NCBI GenBank assembly: GCA_905215045.1
Contig: CAJMOO010000022.1
Coordinates: forward strand, 1-26,431
Direction of reading: 5' to 3'
Source of the DNA: an uncultured bacterium
GTDB taxonomy: Bacteria; Bacillota_A; Clostridia; Lachnospirales; Lachnospiraceae
Length of the DNA: 26,431 nt
Shown: positions 1 to 7,066 of the stretch, piece after piece
How positions within the stretch are numbered: the stretch's first letter is position 1
How the letters are laid out: each line of letters opens with the position of its first letter
Notes under the pieces: generated by a model
What the model saw: the letters and a program-made list of their open reading frames with translations, nothing else
Told to the model about the DNA's origin: nothing
Database searches by the model: none
Translations under genes and position numbers: made by a program

Positions 1-25
1 TAGATCCGGAAACGATATGCTATGT

Positions 26-275
26 TCAATACTTTTTCTCTCCCTGGGTTTCAATATATTGACGGATCACTTCTACTGGAGTGCCTGCTACTGACACTTT
101 TATAAGCATTGATAAATTTACTAAGTTCTGTTCTCAGCTGCGCACGGAACATTACATGCACATGATCAATGTCATGATTTTATTATACCATAGATCGTAC
201 TGTCAAACAAATGTTCTTTTCGTTTTTGCGCAATTCCTCTCCCACCTGCAGAGGAAGGAGAATTCTTGCTATATT
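26..275 (-). pseudogene. Decayed IS200/IS605-family tnpA remnant with left-end hairpin
   Basis: The minus strand carries two recognisable pieces of an IS200-type Y1 transposase in different frames. One, near 167-95, reads DHVHVMFRAQLRTELSKF followed by INAYKS. This corresponds to the family block around the metal-binding His pair (HVHV, the HUH motif). The second, near 97-26, reads VAGTPVEVIRQYIETQGEKK and then a stop, which is the normal C-terminal end with the YIExQ motif. The segment that should lie between them, including the catalytic Tyr region, is missing and the frame shifts at the join. The N-terminal ~40 residues are also missing: the leader DNA, with a TTGACA at 201-206 and TATAAT at 182-187, runs almost directly into DHVHV. 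A hairpin at 234-256 resembles the subterminal left-end hairpins of this family. The gene cannot make an active transposase; at most the DNA could be moved in trans. The family assignment rests on recalled motifs. The exact ends were not determined. Confidence 0.7.
232..265. repeat. Subterminal hairpin of the IS200/IS605 remnant
   Basis: TTCCTCT (234-240) pairs with AGAGGAA (250-256) around a 9-nt loop. AATT-containing flanks at 232-235 and 261-264 add partial outer pairing. IS200/IS605 elements use such imperfect single-strand hairpins at their ends as TnpA binding sites. Its position upstream of the tnpA remnant makes it the left end of that element. Confidence 0.5.
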
Positions 276-316
276 CTTGTTAAAATATTTGCCACTTGAA
301 TATTATTATGTAAAAA

Positions 317-347
317 AAGGAACTGCATGATCCATTTGCAGTTCCTT
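317..347 (-). terminator. Intrinsic terminator of the dnaQ-trmL operon
   Basis: AAGGAACTGCA (317-327) and TGCAGTTCCTT (337-347) form a perfect 11-bp stem with a 9-nt loop. On the minus strand the stem is followed by a run of seven T. It lies just after the trmL stop codon, so it should end the whole seven-gene transcript. Confidence 0.9.
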
Positions 348-358
348 CTATTATCATT

Positions 359-856
359 CTACCATTTATAGTGATGCAGCTGTCCTTCCATCTGAAATGC
401 CTTAAATCCCTGATGTCTCAGCACTTCATAGGCAACGATCGCTACAGAGTTAGATAAATTTAATGACCGGATATGTGGCAGCATTGGGATTCTTATAGAA
501 GTCTCTTCATAATTCAATAAGATTTCTTCTGGAATTCCAGCGCTTTCTTTTCCAAACATGATATATACATCTTCGTCATCTTCATATGCTGGTGCCGAAT
601 ATACATGTTTTGCTTTTGTTGTTGCCATGTAAATCTTGGGATCATTGTTCTTCTCTAGAAAATCCTCAAAATTGATATATGTACGTACATCTAATTTATC
701 CCAATAATCAAGACCGGCTCTCTTGATCATCTTTTCGTTTAAACGAAATCCTAGTGGTTCGATCAGATGCAGAACAGCACCGCATGCCACGCAGGTTCTT
801 CCGATATTTCCAGTGTTTGCCGGCATCTCCGGCTCATGTAATACTATGTGAAGCAT
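359..856 (-). CDS. trmL: tRNA (cytidine(34)-2'-O)-methyltransferase TrmL
   Basis: This SPOUT-class enzyme of 165 residues methylates the 2'-O of the wobble nucleotide of certain tRNA-Leu isoacceptors using S-adenosylmethionine. The N-terminal block PEMPANTGNIGRTC (residues 9-22), the central FGKESAGIPEEI and the C-terminal IPMLPHIRSLNLSNSVAI are the conserved motifs that build the trefoil-knot cofactor site. Length matches the compact TrmL/YibK group, which lacks the extra N-terminal domain of other TrmH-type enzymes. The ATG start at 856 has GGAGAG about 7 nt upstream. It is the last gene of the minus-strand operon, 30 nt after the aminotransferase and directly before the terminator. Family assignment is secure; the exact tRNA substrate is inferred from the family. 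Confidence 0.93.
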   Translation of the reverse strand: MLHIVLHEPEMPANTGNIGRTCVACGAVLHLIEPLGFRLNEKMIKRAGLDYWDKLDVRTYINFEDFLEKNNDPKIYMATTKAKHVYSAPAYEDDEDVYIMFGKESAGIPEEILLNYEETSIRIPMLPHIRSLNLSNSVAIVAYEVLRHQGFKAFQMEGQLHHYKW

Positions 857-886
857 TATTAACTCTCCAATCTCTTAACTTTTTAT

Positions 887-2056
887 CTATTGCTTCTTTG
901 GAAGATGATTGATAAATCGTTCCAAACGCCCTAAAGCTTCTTTTAGTTCTTCAATGGAATATGCATAGGAAACTCTGAGATATCCTTCTCCACAGGTTCC
1001 GAAAGCAGACCCAGGAACGATTGCTACTTTCTCTTCATTTAACAGTTTTGTTGCAAATTCTTCAGATGTCATGCCAAATTTCTTAATGGATGGAAAGATG
1101 TAAAAGGCACCTTCTGGTTCAAAACATTCGATTCCCATTCGTTGAAACTCATGTACCAAAAATCGTCTGCGCTGATTGTATGCAGTCCTCATCTCCTCGA
1201 CTTCATCATCACAGGAACGCATCGCTTCGATTGCTGCATACTGACTAGTCGTCGGTGCTGCCATGATACAGAACTGATGAACCTTGACCATCTGTTTCAT
1301 CATGTACCTTGGTGCTGCAACATAACCAAGTCTCCATCCAGTCATTGCAAATGCCTTGGAAAATCCATTGATCACGATCGATCTGTCTTTCATCTCTGGC
1401 AAGGATGCGATACTGACGTGATCTCTTCCATAAGTAAGTTCTGAATAAATCTCATCAGAAATCACAACAATATCATGTTCTTTTGCAAACTCTGCGATCG
1501 GTTCTAACTCTTCTTTTGTCATGATCGCACCCGTTGGATTGTTTGGAAATGAAATGATCATTGCTTTTGTTTTATCTGTGACAGCAGCTTCTAACTGCTC
1601 TTTTTTAAGCTTAAATTTATCTTCTTCCTTAAGACTTACGATCACAGGAGTTCCACCTGCCATAACAACACATGCCACATAAGAAACGAAACATGGCTGT
1701 ACAACGATGACTTCATCTCCTGGATCAAGGATCGTACGCATCGCAATGTCGATTCCTTCGCTTCCACCAACAGTCACTATGATCTCATGATTTGGATCAT
1801 AAACCAACTCGTATTTTCTTTCTAAATATTCACTGATCTCATATCGCAGCTCCTTTAACCCTGCATTCGATGTATAAAAGGTTCTGCCTCGCTCCAATGA
1901 GTAAATTCCTTCTTCTCTGACTCTCCATGGCGTATCGAAATCTGGTTCCCCTACACCTAAGGAAATGGCATCCGGCATCTCGCTTACAATGTCAAAAAAC
2001 TTGCGGATTCCGGATGGTTCCAGACTTACAACTCTCTTTGATAAAAAATCTCTCAT
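887..2056 (-). CDS. PLP-dependent class I/II aminotransferase
   Basis: A 389-residue fold-type I aminotransferase. Visible hallmarks are the N-terminal GVGEPDFDTP (34-43), FPNNPTGAIM (170-179) whose Asn contacts the cofactor, ISDEIYSEL (199-207) with the Asp that pairs with the pyridine nitrogen, and GFSKAFAMTGWRLGY (231-245) with the Schiff-base Lys at 234. The C-terminal YLRVSYAYS holds the Arg that binds substrate carboxylate. It resembles PatA/aspartate- or aromatic-aminotransferases of Firmicutes; the amino donor and acceptor cannot be told from sequence. The start codon overlaps the stop of the upstream Lrp-type regulator by one base (TAATG), so the pair is translationally coupled and the regulator probably senses an amino acid related to this enzyme's substrate. 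Confidence 0.9.
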   Translation of the reverse strand: MRDFLSKRVVSLEPSGIRKFFDIVSEMPDAISLGVGEPDFDTPWRVREEGIYSLERGRTFYTSNAGLKELRYEISEYLERKYELVYDPNHEIIVTVGGSEGIDIAMRTILDPGDEVIVVQPCFVSYVACVVMAGGTPVIVSLKEEDKFKLKKEQLEAAVTDKTKAMIISFPNNPTGAIMTKEELEPIAEFAKEHDIVVISDEIYSELTYGRDHVSIASLPEMKDRSIVINGFSKAFAMTGWRLGYVAAPRYMMKQMVKVHQFCIMAAPTTSQYAAIEAMRSCDDEVEEMRTAYNQRRRFLVHEFQRMGIECFEPEGAFYIFPSIKKFGMTSEEFATKLLNEEKVAIVPGSAFGTCGEGYLRVSYAYSIEELKEALGRLERFINHLPKKQ

Positions 2057-2550
2057 TATGGAGTCACCGCCTGTCTCTCATCCACTTTCTTTGCTTCAAG
2101 AACAGTTCCATGATCTTTATATTTCTTCAATACAAAATGTGTTACTGTACTAACAACAGATTCCAGTGGTGCTAATTTGGATGATGTGAACATAGAGATC
2201 TCTTTCATCGTCTTTCCTTCTAACATAACCATGAAATCATATCCCCCTGACATCAGATAAACGGCTTTTACTTCTGGAAAATTATAAATACGTTCTGCAA
2301 TGCGGTCGAATCCCTGACCTCTTTGTGGTGTTACTTTTACCTCGATCATCGCTGTCAGTTGATCCTTGCTTGTATTGTCCCAGTTGATCAAAGTATGATA
2401 CCCACAGATGATATGTTCTTTTTCCATATCCGCGATCTCATTGGCGACTTCCGTCTCCGCGACATCCAGCATCACCGCCAGATCATGGATCGCTAAACGA
2501 CTGTTTTTCTCGATCAATTTTAAAATCAGTTCTCTTAATTCTGTGTTCAT
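2056..2550 (-). CDS. Lrp/AsnC family transcriptional regulator
   Basis: A 164-residue feast/famine regulator. Residues 1-60 form the N-terminal helix-turn-helix (LILKLIEKNSRLAIHDLAVM, then VAETEVANEIADMEKEHII). Residues ~65-150 form the ligand-binding RAM (ACT-like) domain, with MIEVKVTPQRGQGFDRIAER followed by the VKAVYLMSGGYDFMVMLEG block. These proteins form octameric discs that bind amino acids. The ATG at 2550 has GGAGG upstream at good spacing. It is directly fused by a 1-nt overlap to the aminotransferase gene, which suggests control linked to amino acid status. The C-terminal ~15 residues are charged and not conserved. The effector is unknown. Confidence 0.9.
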   Translation of the reverse strand: MNTELRELILKLIEKNSRLAIHDLAVMLDVAETEVANEIADMEKEHIICGYHTLINWDNTSKDQLTAMIEVKVTPQRGQGFDRIAERIYNFPEVKAVYLMSGGYDFMVMLEGKTMKEISMFTSSKLAPLESVVSTVTHFVLKKYKDHGTVLEAKKVDERQAVTP

Positions 2551-2579
2551 ACTGTTTCCTCCATTTTTCTCTCTGAAAA

Positions 2580-3578
2580 TTATCTGCGATTATTTTCAGA
2601 ATATATTTTATATAACTCGTCCTGTCTAGGTGCCTCCAGATTCGCTGCCTTTCCCTGACGATAGATCACTTTATCTCTGGAATCTGTTGTATGACCAATA
2701 ATGGTTGCTTTAATGCCTGCCTGTTCCAGTTCATTAACTAATGTTCTTCCATGATCTGTTGTGATCAGCATAGATCCGCTTGAGATCAACTGATATGGAT
2801 TCAGATCATATCGCTCACAAAATTCGATCGTATGTTGTCTTAATGGAATATCTTCAATACAAACTTCCACCCCGACACCAGATGCTTTGGAAATCTCCCA
2901 TAAAGCACCATAAACTCCGCTTTCGGTGATATCATGCATACAAGATGCATATTTTCTGGCGATCAGACCTTCTGGCACGACAGAGATATCATCTAGAAAT
3001 GCCTTTGCATCATCAATAAATGTATCAGAAAACCATTCTTTTAACTCATCTTCTTTTTCATTTGCGATGATTCCCGTTCCTTCCATACCAAGATATTTTG
3101 TGACTACGATATCCTGACCTGGTTTCGCCCCGCCAGATAAGATCAATTCATCTTCTTTCACTTTTCCAATCCCTGTCACAGATAATATTGGCTGCGTAAC
3201 CGCTGCCGTAATCTCTGTATGGCCGCCTAATACCATGATATTTAATTTCTCACACTCTGCATTGATCTGCTGCATCATCTTCTTGATCTGTGCTTCCTTG
3301 ATCATTGGTGGCAGAAGTGCTGTTACCATAAATCCGATCGTCTCAGCTCCTGCGGATGCAAGATCGTTGGCAGTTACATGAACTGCCAGACGTCCGATCT
3401 CTTTTACCGTGCCTGTGATCGGATCTGTTGATGTGACAAATACTTCTCCTTCCTGAAGTTTCAATGCCGCACAATCTTCCCCGATTCCAGGTCCTACTAA
3501 GACTTCATCTCTCCTTGTATGCAATTGCTCAAACACAACTTTCTGCAATGCAGATTCTGATAATTTTCCTATTTTCAT
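2580..3578 (-). CDS. AIR synthase-related (PurM/HypE-like) protein of unknown substrate
   Basis: The 332-residue protein has the two-domain PurM/ThiL/SelD/HypE architecture. An N-terminal ATP-binding part holds GPGIGEDCAALK (29-40), TSTDPITG and VHVTANDLASAGAE. A C-terminal AIRS_C part runs from about residue 150, with GQDIVVTKYLGMEGTGI and MHDITESGVYGALWE. It is closest in pattern to proteins annotated as hydrogenase maturation factor HypE. However, it lacks the HypE C-terminal Cys tail that carries the thiocarbamate, and ends instead in the charged YKIYSENNRR. No hyp or hydrogenase genes are nearby, so a hydrogenase role is unsupported. It starts 2 nt after the vanW-like stop codon. I assign the superfamily with confidence but no reaction. 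Confidence 0.85.
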   Translation of the reverse strand: MKIGKLSESALQKVVFEQLHTRRDEVLVGPGIGEDCAALKLQEGEVFVTSTDPITGTVKEIGRLAVHVTANDLASAGAETIGFMVTALLPPMIKEAQIKKMMQQINAECEKLNIMVLGGHTEITAAVTQPILSVTGIGKVKEDELILSGGAKPGQDIVVTKYLGMEGTGIIANEKEDELKEWFSDTFIDDAKAFLDDISVVPEGLIARKYASCMHDITESGVYGALWEISKASGVGVEVCIEDIPLRQHTIEFCERYDLNPYQLISSGSMLITTDHGRTLVNELEQAGIKATIIGHTTDSRDKVIYRQGKAANLEAPRQDELYKIYSENNRR

Positions 3579-3580
3579 CC

Positions 3581-5077
3581 TTAATTTCCTGTGCTTCCCT
3601 GAGATTTCACAGCCGCTGATCTCTTCGCTGTTGTAGACTTCTGTGCTGCCGTTGTAGATTTCTGTGCTGCTGTTGTTGTCTCAGACTTCTGTGCTGTTGT
3701 TTCTTTTGAATCTTTTTTCTTATCCTTTTTATCGTCTTTTTTGTCTTCCGCTTTCTTTGTTCCTACACGATAAACCGTTGGTGTTGACATATATGTGGAA
3801 GTATTAAATACCTTTTTGGATACCTGTTTACCATTGATCTTCACGATCTTCCAAAGTCTTGCACTGTACCCTGTATGTCCATAGCTTTCCAGAACTTTCT
3901 GTCCTTCGGCAAGCGTATTATCGCTAACTGTACTTTCAGAACTTTCTTTTACCTGTGTTGTCTCAGATAAGAATTCTACCGTACGTTTTGGATCTTTTTT
4001 CTTTCCATAGACCGTAAATGTGATCGTTGAACCATTTGCTTTTCCTTCAATATAGATCGGAGTATCGAATGTATTCTTAAACTTCATATCCTTATGCGTT
4101 CCTGCGATCGCTGCATCTGCAGATCTTGGTACATAATGTACGGTCATGGAATGTGGAAAACGTTCTACGATCTTTAATTCTGCACGGATAACTGCATTAT
4201 ACAAAGTAGTAGATACCTGGCAGATTCCACCACCATATGTCTGAACCGTCTGTCCATTTTCATAGGAACCTGCGAGTGCATATCCATTTTCTTTTGTAAA
4301 TGGTGATACGGTTTTATATACAGATAATGTCTCTCCTGGATAAACCATGCTTCCATTGATCTTACTTGCACCATTAGCAACATTTACTTTACGACCATAT
4401 GGAGATCCACCGTATTCGGTTGTATAAGTTCCAAGTACATCTTTGATCTCTGCCATATCTTTTGATGTATATTTTGCTTTTTTCTTTACAACATCCAGTT
4501 CAAATTGATGTTTTCCAGCTTCAACTGCTTTTTTGAAATTCGCAAATGTTTCATTCATATTTAATGTATAACCTGTCTTTTCTTTGATCACGACAAATTT
4601 GCCAGCCTTACGTTTCACACTTGCATCTCTTGGTTCTGAAACAATCTTCTTTGTTGCTTTTTTTACATTCTTCTCAAACTTCGCTTTATCATATTTGCGA
4701 TAAACCGGAAGTTTATGTTTCTTCTCTTTTACATCGGAATACTTTGTAAAAATACTTCCACTTCTCCCAAGTGCATAAGCTTCTTCCACTGTCTTGTCTG
4801 CCTCAGCGAATGCTCCAAGATCTTCGATCTTGGCACTTGATCTTTCATCGTCTACATAAAGTGTGATCTTTTCCTGATGAATCTCCTTCATATGAGATTC
4901 AATCGCATCTTTTGCTTCTGATCTTGTCATTCCACCGATAGAAATTCCCTCACATGAAACCCCTTTTATGATCTTTCCATCTTTTACTGCACTGCTCACC
5001 TTATGGTTTAGGTAAAAAGTTCCACCTGCTGCCAAAATAACGATCACTGCGACCGCAATGATAATTTTTTTCTTCAT
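3581..5077 (-). CDS. VanW family envelope protein with G5-like region
   Basis: I chose the ATG at 5077 (498 residues) because the membrane anchor MKKKIIIAVAVIVILAAGG begins there and a purine-rich AGGAAGAGA lies upstream; an in-frame ATG at 5107 would add ten charged residues. After the single N-terminal membrane segment (4-22), residues ~40-215 fit the peptidoglycan-binding-4/YoaR-like part. Residues ~225-345 are the VanW domain with its signature GGGICQVSTTLYNAV (282-296). A G5-like domain follows (~365-440), and then a Lys/Thr/Ser/Ala-rich tail with repeats of the type TTAAQKS. The protein should sit outside the membrane, bound to or crossing the wall. VanW proteins occur in some vancomycin clusters, but their biochemical role is unknown and nothing here implies resistance. 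Confidence 0.88.
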   Translation of the reverse strand: MKKKIIIAVAVIVILAAGGTFYLNHKVSSAVKDGKIIKGVSCEGISIGGMTRSEAKDAIESHMKEIHQEKITLYVDDERSSAKIEDLGAFAEADKTVEEAYALGRSGSIFTKYSDVKEKKHKLPVYRKYDKAKFEKNVKKATKKIVSEPRDASVKRKAGKFVVIKEKTGYTLNMNETFANFKKAVEAGKHQFELDVVKKKAKYTSKDMAEIKDVLGTYTTEYGGSPYGRKVNVANGASKINGSMVYPGETLSVYKTVSPFTKENGYALAGSYENGQTVQTYGGGICQVSTTLYNAVIRAELKIVERFPHSMTVHYVPRSADAAIAGTHKDMKFKNTFDTPIYIEGKANGSTITFTVYGKKKDPKRTVEFLSETTQVKESSESTVSDNTLAEGQKVLESYGHTGYSARLWKIVKINGKQVSKKVFNTSTYMSTPTVYRVGTKKAEDKKDDKKDKKKDSKETTAQKSETTTAAQKSTTAAQKSTTAKRSAAVKSQGSTGN

Positions 5078-5109
5078 CGTCTCTTCCTTCTTCCTCTCCA
5101 AATTCATTC

Positions 5110-5202
5110 TTACATCATCAAATATCCTGCTACCATTGTTCCAACCATCACAATGATCAGAAGAATCGCAATAACGGATACAAAAAATCTTTTCTTTTTC
5201 AT
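5110..5202 (-). CDS. 30-residue single-pass membrane peptide, translationally coupled to the exonuclease
   Basis: This small frame begins at an ATG whose first four bases (ATGA) overlap the stop codon of the upstream exonuclease gene, and GGAGTG lies about 9 nt upstream. The peptide begins MKKKRFFVSVIAILLIIVMV and ends with ten more mostly hydrophobic residues before TAA at 5110-5112. That is a basic N-terminus followed by one membrane-spanning helix and almost nothing else, a positive-inside topology. The next gene, encoding the VanW protein, starts 33 nt downstream. The layout resembles small membrane peptides such as the stressosome-linked Prli42 of other Firmicutes, but I see no clear match and assign no function. 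Coding is supported by the stop-start overlap, the ribosome site and the clean membrane-peptide composition. Confidence 0.72.
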   Translation of the reverse strand: MKKKRFFVSVIAILLIIVMVGTMVAGYLMM

Positions 5203-5906
5203 TTCTTCATCACTCCATAATTTAATATAATATGATCAATCTTCTTTGATGCTTCTCTCTGTGTCATCTGATCAATATCTAAGCACTCCCCTATCGCATG
5301 ATATTTCATCAGATTTTCTAGATACTTCTTTTGTTTTGGTGTAGCCGGACGTTCTTTCTTTACCTTGAATTGAAGCTGCTGTGGCTGAAAGATTTCCTCT
5401 TCTGTTGGAAATTCTTTCTTCATCTGCTCAAACACAACAGCTGTTGCCAATGCATCATCGTAAGCACGGTGTGCTGCCTGATTCACATAATGATAATGAG
5501 CACAGAGTGTCTCCAGCTTCTTATTTTCAAGTCCAGTTAATAACTTCCTTGCTACTTTTAACGTGTCAACTCCTGTTTTCTCAAACGGATACTTAAATGA
5601 AGCTGCTGCCATCTTCATAAACTTATAGTCAAACATGACGTTATGTCCAAGAACCGGAAGATCCCCGCTAAATTCCAAAAATTCCTCAACACCTTCTTTC
5701 AGTGGAATTCCCTTCCTTAACATATCCCTGCTGATTCCTGTTAAATTGATGATAAAATCACTGACTTCGATCTCTGGATGAATGATACAGTTATACTTTC
5801 CACTGATCTTCCCATCTCTGATCTTAACAGCTCCAATTTCAATAATCTGATCTGAATCTGGGGATAACCCCGTTGTCTCCAGATCAAATGCAACATAATC
5901 TTTCAT
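5199..5906 (-). CDS. DnaQ-like 3'-5' exonuclease (DEDDh family)
   Basis: The 235-residue protein has an N-terminal DEDDh exonuclease domain (1-165). All catalytic residues are visible: D8 and E10 in FDLETTGL, D93 in GHNVMFDYKF, and H146 with D151 in HRAYDDALAT. This domain is related to the proofreading exonuclease of PolC and DnaQ and degrades DNA or RNA from the 3' end with two metal ions. Residues ~175-235 form a small C-terminal extension with a charged linker and TPKQKKYLENL, which resembles a short helical nucleic-acid or partner-binding tail. A stand-alone protein of this kind is not the replicative PolC. Start at ATG 5906 has AGAGG at good spacing. It is the first gene of the minus-strand operon, and its stop overlaps the start of a small membrane peptide. 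Confidence 0.9.
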   Translation of the reverse strand: MKDYVAFDLETTGLSPDSDQIIEIGAVKIRDGKISGKYNCIIHPEIEVSDFIINLTGISRDMLRKGIPLKEGVEEFLEFSGDLPVLGHNVMFDYKFMKMAAASFKYPFEKTGVDTLKVARKLLTGLENKKLETLCAHYHYVNQAAHRAYDDALATAVVFEQMKKEFPTEEEIFQPQQLQFKVKKERPATPKQKKYLENLMKYHAIGECLDIDQMTQREASKKIDHIILNYGVMKK

Positions 5907-5923
5907 CTGTCGTTACCTCTGAG

Positions 5924-5968
5924 AATTTATACTTATTTGTGCAAGCACAAACGCAATTTATACTTATT
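5924..5968 (-). promoter_or_regulatory. Leader with direct repeats flanking a palindrome before the exonuclease gene
   Basis: The 14-nt sequence AATTTATACTTATT occurs twice, at 5924-5937 and 5955-5968, spaced 31 nt (about three helical turns). Between them TTTGTGCAAGCACAAA (5936-5951) is a perfect inverted repeat with 7-nt arms. The block lies downstream of the -10 box of the operon promoter, so it is in the untranslated leader and could be an operator or an RNA hairpin. No known regulator was recognised. Confidence 0.5.
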
Positions 5969-5982
5969 GACACTTACATCAT

Positions 5983-6011
5983 ATTATACACAAATCAACT
6001 TTTTGCCTCAA
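5983..6011 (-). promoter_or_regulatory. Sigma-A-type promoter of the dnaQ-trmL operon
   Basis: On the minus strand TTGAGG (6006-6011) and a perfect TATAAT (5983-5988) are separated by 17 nt. It faces the exonuclease gene about 75 nt away and is the only convincing promoter upstream of the seven-gene run. Confidence 0.75.
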
Positions 6012-6038
6012 CCCTGTTTTCTACTATATTTTTATGCT

Positions 6039-6092
6039 TTTTTATGTTACGATTAACCTAGATATAATTAGAAAACAAAGGAGGACGGCAAG
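6039..6092 (+). promoter_or_regulatory. Promoter and ribosome binding site of the first HAD gene
   Basis: TATAAT lies at 6063-6068; the -35 is weak (T-rich, near 6040-6045). AAAGGAGG at 6077-6084 is a strong ribosome binding site 8 nt before the ATG. This promoter diverges from the operon promoter at 5983-6011. Confidence 0.55.
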
Positions 6093-6965
6093 ATGATAAA
6101 GCTGATCGTTTCTGATCTTGACGGAACACTGCTTAACAGCAAACAACAAATCAGTGATCGTACACTCCGTGCGATCAAACAAATTCAAAGAAAGGGACTC
6201 CGTCTTTTGATCAATACGGAACAGAATTATTTTGATGCCAAAAAACTCCTCGATGCATACGATATTTCTTGTGATATCGCATGTTTTGGCGGTTCCTGCA
6301 TCTTTGATACTTCTGGGCACCAGCTGCATGCTTCTTATATTCCAACCAAACGTATCCCTGAGATGCTGCGGATCTTTGGTTCCTGTCGTACTTTTTATGA
6401 AATCCACAGTACCCATGGATTATGTGTCTTAGGTTCCAAGGAAGGATATGCAAATTATCTGTCTTCTGAAGTTGTTCCCGCTTTGAGAGAAGAATTTCCA
6501 AGTCAAACACTAGATGAAGAATCTTATATCTGTGAACGACTTGAAAATGCTCATTTTTATGATAATGGACAACTTCTTCTTTCTGAGAATCCACAGATCA
6601 TTAAAATCACGACACAGTCCTTAGACCAGCAGAAACTTGAACAGCTTACAAACAGCCTTCATACGCAGGTCCCACACTTTGCAGTATCCCATCAGAGTCC
6701 ATATCGTCTCGATATCACAGCTGTAAATGCATTAAAAGGTGCAGCCGTTCATTTTTATACTGAGAAATATCAGATTTCACTGAAAGATACCATGGTGATC
6801 GGTGACAGTGAAAATGATTATTCTATGCTTGGACTTCCTTATATCGAAAGCATTGCCATGGGAAATGCAGATGATATCATTCAGGAGATTTGTCTCCATC
6901 ACACAACAGATAACGATCACGATGGCGTTGCAATCGTGTTGGAACAGATTCTTTCCAAACAATGA
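6093..6965 (+). CDS. Cof-type HAD-IIB phosphatase (first of a pair)
   Basis: A 290-residue cytosolic haloacid-dehalogenase hydrolase of the Cof/YidA type, which removes phosphate from small sugar-phosphate or cofactor-like molecules. Motif I is SDLDGTLLNS with the nucleophile D8 and acid/base D10. The IIB cap occupies roughly residues 80-190. The metal-binding motif GDSENDYSML lies near residues 237-246. Motif II reads NTEQNYFD: the Thr is kept, but the usual TGR is replaced by TEQ, unlike the neighbour, which has NTGREYPN. This may alter substrate or cap contacts. The gene is the upstream member of a tandem pair of paralogues transcribed in the same direction about 100 nt apart. The substrate cannot be deduced. 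Confidence 0.9.
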   Translation: MIKLIVSDLDGTLLNSKQQISDRTLRAIKQIQRKGLRLLINTEQNYFDAKKLLDAYDISCDIACFGGSCIFDTSGHQLHASYIPTKRIPEMLRIFGSCRTFYEIHSTHGLCVLGSKEGYANYLSSEVVPALREEFPSQTLDEESYICERLENAHFYDNGQLLLSENPQIIKITTQSLDQQKLEQLTNSLHTQVPHFAVSHQSPYRLDITAVNALKGAAVHFYTEKYQISLKDTMVIGDSENDYSMLGLPYIESIAMGNADDIIQEICLHHTTDNDHDGVAIVLEQILSKQ

Positions 6966-6986
6966 TCATTGAAATATATTTTAAAG

Positions 6987-7016
6987 CAATTTGGAATGTT
7001 TTATCTATTCCAATTG
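6987..7016 (+). promoter_or_regulatory. Inverted repeat between the HAD genes
   Basis: CAATTTGGAAT (6987-6997) and ATTCCAATTG (7007-7016) pair with one bulged base around a 9-nt loop. There is no T-run, so it is a poor terminator. It sits just upstream of a possible -10 (TATAAA near 7024), and could be an operator for the second HAD gene. Confidence 0.35.
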
Positions 7017-7066
7017 TGATACTATAAAGATGAGAAGAAATTACACCCAATACAGGAGGCTATCAC

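Noticed and set aside
81..299. Plus-strand frame of 72 codons over the left-edge IS remnant
   Set aside because: It is the antisense of recognisable tnpA fragments and a terminal hairpin; the translation has no domain-like pattern.
3581..5077. Vancomycin resistance gene based on VanW similarity
   Set aside because: VanW domains are widespread in Firmicutes envelope proteins; no vanHAX-type ligase or dehydrogenase lies nearby.
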